Source: Minisyncoccota bacterium (lineage in GTDB: Bacteria; Patescibacteriota; Minisyncoccia; Phycocordibacterales; Phycocordibacteraceae). From it: a stretch of DNA of 17,264 bases. This document shows positions 12,142 through 17,264 of this stretch, piece by piece; the stretch's first letter is position 1; every line of letters begins with the position of its first letter. The stretch spans positions 1 through 17,264 of the forward strand of contig JAGOSU010000012.1 of the NCBI GenBank assembly GCA_018062165.1. The letters run 5' to 3'. The position numbers were made by a program, and so were the translations under genes. Under the pieces are notes generated by a model. The model saw only the letters and a list, made by a program, of their open reading frames with translations. It was not told the origin of the DNA and made no database searches.

Positions 12142-14535
12142 ATATTCGGCCGCTTCCGCTGGAGACATGGTCTCGGGGTCAACGCTCTCAGGAATAGAGA
12201 TGCGACGCAGTCCTTTCTTCAGGAACCAGCCGCCCTTGCTCTTGAACGCCACAAGTTGCTTGCCGTTTACCGGGTGCTTGCCGATGGTGTGAGCACGTTC
12301 AACACCCTTTGGAAGAGGTTTTGGAGTGGAGAGAATTTCTACAGCACGCTCGAACGTGATGGTGTAGGGGTCGTCACCTTTCTTGAGTGAGCGGAACTCA
12401 CCGTCGTGTCCGATGTAGGGGCCGAAGCGCCCAGTGTTAGCGATAATCTTCTCGCCCGTCGTTGGGTGTACGCCAAGTTCACGCGGGAGCGCGAGGTAGT
12501 GGATGGCATCCTCGAGTGTTACTTCCGATGGTTCCTTGCCAGCAGGAATGCTTGCGCGCTTCGCTTCAATCTTTGGCTTCTTTTTCTTCTTGGGGGTCTT
12601 TGGAGCTTTCTTCGACTTCGTAGTCTTCTTTGGCTCTGGAGCTTCTTCCTCAACAGGCGCAGTGCCGGTAGGCATCTCAACATACGGGCCGAAGCGTCCC
12701 GTCTTTACGAAAATAGGGAAGCCGGTTTCTGGGTGAATACCAATAGGTTCATCGCCCTTGAGTTCGCTCCCATTCTCTTGGCGCGCGCCATCACAGTCTG
12801 GATAGCGAGTACAGGAAAGGAAGATACCTCCACGACCGAGCTTGTATTCCATCGGGCTACCGCACTTAGGGCACGGGAATTCTTCGGGTGCCTTACCAAG
12901 AGACGTAGCCTTTGGAAGATCTTCCTTGGAGGCAACTGCAGTTTGGAAGGGGCCGTAGAAATCCTTCAAGGTTGGAAGGTACTTGCGCTCTCCACGTGCA
13001 ATCTCGTCGAGCTCGTCTTCCATCTCTGCAGTGAAGGAATCACTGATGTACTCTGCAAAGTGCTCCTCAAGCCAACCGGAGACCACCATACCGGTAGCGG
13101 TAGGTTTGAGCGTGCGTCCTTCCTTATCGACATACCCGCGCACCTGAATGGTTTGCATGATGGAGGCGTAGGTGGAAGGCCTACCGATACCGCGCTTCTC
13201 GAGCTCCTTGATGAGTCCTGCTTCGGTGTAGCGGTTAGGTGGCTCGGTCTGCTTCTCGGTAGAGGTGAGCGTTGCGAGGTCGAGCGGGTCACCTACAACA
13301 AGCTTTGGAAGCCCCACGTCCTCTCCGCGTGCACGGGTATCAAGTGCGAGCCATCCAGGGAAGAGCACGCGGGAACCGTTAGAAGAGAAGAGGGGAATCT
13401 CAGCATCTGCTTTCGCTTTGATGCTCGTGCGCTGCACCTTTGCTCCTGACATTTGGGAAGCGAGCGCGCGGATGCGAATCAGCTCGTAGAGGCGCTCTTC
13501 ATCGTCGGTTGCTCCTGCACCTTTCTTACCAGCGTCCGTTGGACGCACTGCTTCGTGGGCTTCCTGTGCGTTCTTACTCTTGGTCTGGTACACACGAGAC
13601 TGCACGTACTCTTTACCGAACTCGCTCTCGATAACTTCACACATACGAGCGACCGCTTCCTTGGCAAGATTCACGGAATCCGTACGCATGTAGGTGATGT
13701 GTCCGGCTTCATAGAGCTTCTGTGCAGCACGCATGGTGCGGGAAGGTGAGAAGCCAAGACGTGTGGAGGCCGTCTGCTGCATGGTGGACGTAGTGAATGG
13801 CGGCTTTGGGGAGCGCTCTTCTGCGCGCTCAGTCATGTCGCCAACACTCCACTTCGCCTTCTGACCGAGGGAAAGGATGCGCCCTGCTTCCTCCTTGCTG
13901 GTCGGTTCCTCTACGCAGCTTGCAGGGAACTCACCCCCCTTAGATGTAAAGACTGCATCGAGTACGTAAAAGGTGTCGGGAATGAATGCTTTAATTTCGC
14001 GCTCGCGTTCAGCAAGAATGCGAAGCGCTGGAGACTGCACACGTCCGGCTGATAGGCCGTAGCGCACCTTCTTCCAAATGAGTCCGGAGAGGTCATAGCC
14101 CACGATGCGGTCGAGCACACGACGAGCCTCCTGTGCCTGGCGGAGGTTCTCATCAATCAAACGAGGCTCTTTGAGCGCCTCCTCAATAGCGGTCTTGGTG
14201 ATTTCGTGGAAGACTACACGCTGGGGTTTCTTGAGGTCGACTGCTTCCTTTATATGCCAGGCAATAGCCTCTCCTTCACGGTCGGGGTCAGTTGCAAGAA
14301 AGACCTCGTCCGCCTTTGCGGCAGCCTTTCGAATCTTGTCGATAACATCCTTCTTGCCTGCGGAAATGACATAGCGGGGAACGAAGCCGCCTTCAATATC
14401 CACCGCATCTTTGTTTGATTTAGGGAGGTCACGCACGTGTCCTACGGAGGCGAGCACCTCGTAGTCCTTCCCTAAGTACTTCTGGACGGTCCTCGCTTTC
14501 GCTGGGGACTCCACTATAAGTAGTCTCTTGGCCAC
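12133..14535 (-). CDS. topA: DNA topoisomerase I
   Basis: A type IA topoisomerase that relaxes negative supercoils. The 800-residue protein starts at GTG with MAKRLLIVESPAKA. The TOPRIM domain has Glu9 and the DPDREGE acidic triad (Asp83, Asp85, Glu87). The active-site Tyr282 is in ITYMRTDS. GIGRPSTYASI and the remaining type IA core are present. One Cys4 zinc ribbon (Cys555, 558, 575, 581) is followed by three C-terminal repeat units (near 600, 690 and 753; the first two contain TGRFGPY), with a very Lys-rich linker (about 637-660) between the first two. The length is normal. It has a good promoter and no Shine-Dalgarno, and lies upstream of rel on the same strand. Confidence 0.97.
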   Translation of the reverse strand: MAKRLLIVESPAKARTVQKYLGKDYEVLASVGHVRDLPKSNKDAVDIEGGFVPRYVISAGKKDVIDKIRKAAAKADEVFLATDPDREGEAIAWHIKEAVDLKKPQRVVFHEITKTAIEEALKEPRLIDENLRQAQEARRVLDRIVGYDLSGLIWKKVRYGLSAGRVQSPALRILAEREREIKAFIPDTFYVLDAVFTSKGGEFPASCVEEPTSKEEAGRILSLGQKAKWSVGDMTERAEERSPKPPFTTSTMQQTASTRLGFSPSRTMRAAQKLYEAGHITYMRTDSVNLAKEAVARMCEVIESEFGKEYVQSRVYQTKSKNAQEAHEAVRPTDAGKKGAGATDDEERLYELIRIRALASQMSGAKVQRTSIKAKADAEIPLFSSNGSRVLFPGWLALDTRARGEDVGLPKLVVGDPLDLATLTSTEKQTEPPNRYTEAGLIKELEKRGIGRPSTYASIMQTIQVRGYVDKEGRTLKPTATGMVVSGWLEEHFAEYISDSFTAEMEDELDEIARGERKYLPTLKDFYGPFQTAVASKEDLPKATSLGKAPEEFPCPKCGSPMEYKLGRGGIFLSCTRYPDCDGARQENGSELKGDEPIGIHPETGFPIFVKTGRFGPYVEMPTGTAPVEEEAPEPKKTTKSKKAPKTPKKKKKPKIEAKRASIPAGKEPSEVTLEDAIHYLALPRELGVHPTTGEKIIANTGRFGPYIGHDGEFRSLKKGDDPYTITFERAVEILSTPKPLPKGVERAHTIGKHPVNGKQLVAFKSKGGWFLKKGLRRISIPESVDPETMSPAEAAEYLK

Positions 14536-14542
14536 AGGCTAA

Positions 14543-14572
14543 CTCATAGCGTACATATATATATGGTGTCAA
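14543..14572 (-). promoter_or_regulatory. Promoter of topA
   Basis: On the minus strand: a perfect TTGACA (14572-14567), 18-nt spacer and TATGAG (14548-14543), 7 nt before the GTG start. The spacer contains an alternating AT tract (about 14554-14564), which could make the promoter sensitive to supercoiling. This last point is inference. Confidence 0.55.
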
Positions 14573-14592
14573 ATGGATTACTTAGGTAACTT

Positions 14593-14611
14593 CCTCATTT
14601 CTCCCTCATTT
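14593..14611 (+). repeat. Two CCTCATTT direct repeats upstream of the 44-aa gene
   Basis: CCTCATTT at 14593-14600 and again at 14604-14611, spaced 11 bp apart (one helical turn). They flank the expected -35 position of the cassette promoter and could be a regulator site. Confidence 0.4.
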
Positions 14612-14618
14612 GGCATCG

Positions 14619-14627
14619 TGGTATCAT
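14619..14627 (+). promoter_or_regulatory. Extended -10 promoter of the 44-aa/Fic cassette (leaderless type)
   Basis: TGGTATCAT (TG at 14619-14620, TATCAT at 14622-14627) lies exactly 6 nt before the ATG at 14634. The -35 (TTCTCC) is weak. Confidence 0.5.
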
Positions 14628-14633
14628 CAGGAA

Positions 14634-14768
14634 ATGAAGGATTTCCTTGCACGTTGCAAGAAAATGTTCTCCGGTCCGGAGAAGCAAAACTCGCCTGATG
14701 TCGCGAGTGTAATGAAGCGTGTCGATGAACAAGTTGGACGTGCTGTTACTCGTCTAGCCGACCGATAG
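14634..14768 (+). CDS. Small 44-aa protein upstream of the Fic gene, possible antitoxin
   Basis: I do not recognise the family. The protein begins MKDFLARCKKMF and has a short polar middle (SGPEKQNSPD). Residues about 22-44 (VASVMKRVDEQVGRAVTRLA) form a likely amphipathic helix. It is basic overall. Evidence that it is a gene: an extended -10 exactly 6 nt before the ATG, as at several solid genes here, and a stop codon that shares one base with the GTG of the next gene (TAGTG), suggesting translational coupling. The position before a Doc/Fic-like gene is where an antitoxin would be expected. It is shorter than Phd, and I see no clear Fic-inhibitory (S/T)xxxE(G/N) motif. Confidence 0.6.
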   Translation: MKDFLARCKKMFSGPEKQNSPDVASVMKRVDEQVGRAVTRLADR

Positions 14769-15280
14769 TGGTTCAGTACATAGCGGAGGAAAGTCTAGAA
14801 CTAATTTTCGCTCTCATAAGCGAGCGGTATTCGAAGATAGAGGAGGTCCCTCATTACAGCACCGAAGCTGGCTTCAAGAAGTTTTGCAGCGTGCTCCTAC
14901 AAGCCGAGGAAGACTCGTACTATCCAAGCGTCTTAGATAAGGCGATGTATCTGCTCATTGGTATCAACAAAGGACATTTCTTCTCGAACGGTAACAAGCG
15001 TCTCGCGCTCGTGATAACGACGGTATTCCTAGGTATAAATGATTTGTGGCTGAAGGCCGAAACGAAAGAGCGGTACAGAGGCATACTCGAGAATTTGTTC
15101 CCAGAGTATGCACAATGGGGTGATTTCGAAGAGTTCACATCCACCGACTTTGCAACCTACAACCTTTCAATAATGATTGCAGACAGCGGCGTCTATGGCA
15201 TTTCCCACGACGAGCTTAAGCGAAGAGTCCGAACATTCCTCGAACAATCCACAGAAACATTTACGATATCAAAAGCGTAG
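14768..15280 (+). CDS. Doc/Fic-family protein with an unusual active-site motif
   Basis: Fic-fold enzymes transfer AMP or other phosphate-containing groups to proteins; Doc toxins phosphorylate EF-Tu. The 170-residue protein has the motif HFFSNGNKR at residues 70-78, with the NKR ending of the Doc branch, preceded by the typical helix YPSVLDKAMYLLIGINKG and followed by LALVITTVFLGIND. The catalytic His70 is present. The position usually held by Asp/Glu, which binds Mg, is Asn74. The C-terminal part (about 105-170) is charged and helical with no recognised domain. The start is GTG at 14768, one base into the stop of the 44-aa gene. It ends 3 nt before the stop of convergent dprA. Family is fairly secure; activity is uncertain. 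Confidence 0.8.
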   Translation: MVQYIAEESLELIFALISERYSKIEEVPHYSTEAGFKKFCSVLLQAEEDSYYPSVLDKAMYLLIGINKGHFFSNGNKRLALVITTVFLGINDLWLKAETKERYRGILENLFPEYAQWGDFEEFTSTDFATYNLSIMIADSGVYGISHDELKRRVRTFLEQSTETFTISKA

Positions 15281-15283
15281 CCT

Positions 15284-16138
15284 CTACGTGCGTCTCCACC
15301 CTCCGTATTCTTCCTTAATAAGCCCCTTAAGTTCGAGTGTCATGAGGGCTCCAACGACCTCTTTCTCTTGGTCTTTGAAGCGTTCGATGAGGTCGTTTTG
15401 CGTCACTGGTTCAAAGAGTGCGGCGTAGATAACTTCCTCAACTCCCTCAAGTTCTGGAAGCTTCTTCGGAGTTTCGTTTGGGGTAATACCGAGCGCTTCG
15501 AGTATGTGCAGTGGCTCGGTAACCAGGGTTGCACCAAGGCGTATGAACTTGTGTGCGCCGTAGCCGCTCGGGTCTCCGATTCGATGTGGGACGCAGAGGA
15601 GGTCCCGATTGTATTCGGAAGCTAGTCTAGCGGTAATCAGGGTTCCTGACTTCTCCGCCGCTTCTATCATGAGCACCGCGTCAGAGAGCCCCACCATAAT
15701 GCGGTTTCTTGAAGGGAAGTCTTCAATCCGTGCTTTGTGGTCAGGCTCATGCTCGGAAAGAAGTGCGCCGCCCTTGGTGAGAATTTCCTTGGCAAGCTCG
15801 GCATTGGTCTTGGGATAGATAGCGTTGCTTGAAAGACCAGAACCTGGGACGGCCATTGTGTGGAGGCCGGCGGCCAGTGCTGCGCGGTGGGCAATGGCGT
15901 CGATACCAAGCGCGAGTCCGGAGACAATGGAGACTGGGTAGCCGGAAAGGCCCTTGATGAGTTCCTCGCACACCTTCTTTCCGTATGGGGTTGCAGCACG
16001 TGAACCCACTACCGTGAGGTACTTATGTCCCTTTGGTGCCCACTCGCCAAGCATCCACAGAGACTCCGGTGGGCGTGGAATCTCTTTGAGTCCGAGAGGG
16101 TATTCCTCCAATGATAGTTGTCGCAGGGCTATGGCCAT
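15284..16138 (-). CDS. dprA: DNA-processing protein DprA (Smf)
   Basis: DprA binds incoming single-stranded DNA during natural transformation and loads RecA. The 284-residue protein contains the Rossmann-like DNA-binding core: VVGSRAATPYG (43-53), SGLALGIDAIAHRAAL (73-88), PGSGL (98-102), FPSRNRIM (141-148) and AEKSGTLITARLA (161-173). A C-terminal winged-helix domain (about 228-282, VEEVIYAALFEPVTQNDLIERF...) is present, while the N-terminal SAM/HhH domain of longer family members is absent. It is divergent from serS. It points the same way as topA but is separated from it by the inserted plus-strand cassette. Confidence 0.95.
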   Translation of the reverse strand: MAIALRQLSLEEYPLGLKEIPRPPESLWMLGEWAPKGHKYLTVVGSRAATPYGKKVCEELIKGLSGYPVSIVSGLALGIDAIAHRAALAAGLHTMAVPGSGLSSNAIYPKTNAELAKEILTKGGALLSEHEPDHKARIEDFPSRNRIMVGLSDAVLMIEAAEKSGTLITARLASEYNRDLLCVPHRIGDPSGYGAHKFIRLGATLVTEPLHILEALGITPNETPKKLPELEGVEEVIYAALFEPVTQNDLIERFKDQEKEVVGALMTLELKGLIKEEYGGWRRT

Positions 16139-16158
16139 ACTATGCTAAGACGAAAGAC

Positions 16159-17264
16159 ATGCTTGATATTCATTTTATACGAGAGAACGCACAGTTAGTG
16201 AAGGACGCTGCGCGAAACAAGAACGTCGAGGTGGATATCGACAGGCTCCTTGTCGTGGACGAAGAGCGTAAGGCCCTCCTGCAGGACTTGGAAGGTAAGC
16301 GAGCAGAACAGAACCGGGCCTCCAAGACCATCATGCTTGCTAAGGGGGAGGAGAAGGAAAAGCTTCTTGAGGCTATGCGACACCTTAAGAGTGGTATGGG
16401 AGAACTCCAGGAGCGCTTTGAGGTGCTTGATCTTGAGTGGACCAAGCTCATGCTCGCCGTTCCCAACCTTCCGTCGCCAGATACCCCCATTGGCAAGGAT
16501 GAGGACGAGAACGTGATACTGCGTGAATGGGGAGAGAAGCCGAAGTTTTCATTCCCTGCCAAACCGCATTGGGAGCTGGGTGCTGAGCTCGGTGTCATAA
16601 ATACCGAGAAGGCGGGAGAGATTTCTGGCGCTCGCTTTGCATACCTCATGGGTGACTTGGTGCTCATGCAGTTTGCACTTGTTGACCTGGTAATGAAGTC
16701 GCTCACCTCTCGGGAGACCATGCAGAAGATAATTACCGAAGCAGGACTTGATGTGGACCCAAAGCCATTTGTGCCAGTAATTCCTCCGGTCATGATGCGC
16801 GCAAACGTCATGGGTCGCATGGCACGCCTCCATCCTATTGATGAGCGCTACTACTTTGAGAAAGACGATGCGGTGTTGATTGGGAGCGCAGAGCACACGA
16901 TGGGGCCACTTCACATGGATGAGATTATTGATGAGAAGGAGTTACCGATTCGTTACCTTGGGTACTCCACGTCGTTTCGCCGTGAAGCAGGAGCGGCAGG
17001 GAAAGACACGCGCGGCATTCTTCGCCAGCACCAGTTCGACAAACTGGAGATGGAATCATTTGCACGTCCGGAAGAAGGGTATCGTGAACAGGATTTGATG
17101 GTTGCGATTCAGGAATACTTTGTGAAGCAACTTGAGCTTCCGTACAACGTGATGATTTGCTGCACCGGTGACATGGGAGGCCCCGATCAGCGCCATCTTG
17201 ATATCAACATCTGGATGCCGGGACAGGATACGTATCGCGAGACGCACAGTGCTGATTACATGGG
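16159..17264 (+). CDS. serS: Seryl-tRNA synthetase, N-terminal part (3' end outside the window)
   Basis: A class II aminoacyl-tRNA synthetase that charges tRNA-Ser. The frame is open from the ATG at 16159 to the window end (368 codons). Residues 1-110 form the N-terminal helical coiled-coil arm that grips the long variable arm of tRNA-Ser (MLDIHFIRENAQLVK...). The catalytic core follows with PNLPSPDTPIGKDEDEN, EISGARFAYL, TMGPLHMDEI and motif 2 (STSFRREAGAAGKDTRG, then RQHQFDKLE). The last visible part is WMPGQDTYRETHSADYMG, matching the family segment before QARR; motif 3 lies outside. The upstream spacing to divergent dprA is only 20 nt, and no convincing promoter or Shine-Dalgarno stands out. 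Confidence 0.96.
   Translation, partial: MLDIHFIRENAQLVKDAARNKNVEVDIDRLLVVDEERKALLQDLEGKRAEQNRASKTIMLAKGEEKEKLLEAMRHLKSGMGELQERFEVLDLEWTKLMLAVPNLPSPDTPIGKDEDENVILREWGEKPKFSFPAKPHWELGAELGVINTEKAGEISGARFAYLMGDLVLMQFALVDLVMKSLTSRETMQKIITEAGLDVDPKPFVPVIPPVMMRANVMGRMARLHPIDERYYFEKDDAVLIGSAEHTMGPLHMDEIIDEKELPIRYLGYSTSFRREAGAAGKDTRGILRQHQFDKLEMESFARPEEGYREQDLMVAIQEYFVKQLELPYNVMICCTGDMGGPDQRHLDINIWMPGQDTYRETHSADYM

Noticed and set aside
12406..13449. 347-aa plus-strand open frame inside topA
   Set aside because: It lies wholly within the coding strand opposite of a clear TopA and shows no family features; it is a mirror effect of the codon use of topA.
16170..16820. 216-aa minus-strand open frame
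   Set aside because: It is antisense to serS, whose motifs are unmistakable, and has a low-complexity Ser/Arg composition typical of shadows.

Overview
The window carries densely packed bacterial housekeeping genes of moderate GC content. It uses the standard bacterial code: UGA terminates both miaA and purT. The gene set suggests a small-genome member of the Patescibacteria/CPR (Parcubacteria-like). Pointers are very short or absent intergenic spaces, convergent genes that share stop codons or overlap by up to 69 bp, a two-helix VirB2/TrbC-like membrane module, a C-terminally shortened Rel protein, and several genes with no Shine-Dalgarno and a -10 box about 6 nt before the start codon. This placement is inference; no 16S gene is present.

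Left part (1-3300): the 3' end of a ClpB/ClpC-type AAA+ chaperone; a small L33 ribosomal protein gene (rpmG) with a strong terminator; an opposing 125-aa protein of unknown function; a PiT-type phosphate permease; an aspartate/glutamate racemase-family protein; and tRNA-Trp(CCA) on the minus strand.

Middle (3297-9515): an exported Cys-rich protein with a VirB2-like two-helix module and a possible M15-like zinc peptidase domain, overlapping the 3' end of miaA; a divergent 2-Cys peroxiredoxin; purT translationally coupled to a 515-aa protein of unknown function; and a convergent secreted trypsin-like protease whose start lies 5 nt behind tRNA-Leu(CAA).

Right part (9560-17264): parB; a rel (p)ppGpp synthetase/hydrolase; topA; a plus-strand cassette of a 44-aa protein and a Doc/Fic-like protein; dprA; and the 5' two-thirds of serS. 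The Fic cassette separates topA from dprA, which are neighbours in many bacteria. The functions cover information processing (L33, MiaA, SerS, tRNAs), DNA topology and segregation (TopA, ParB), DNA uptake (DprA), stress (Clp, Rel, peroxiredoxin, protease) and transport.

The observations most worth following are the recurring TGnTAnnnT-N6-ATG leaderless arrangement, the VirB2-like/M15-like fusion, the 44-aa/Fic cassette, and the unknown partner of PurT. There is no gene-free stretch above 300 bases, no CRISPR array and no recognisable insertion sequence.
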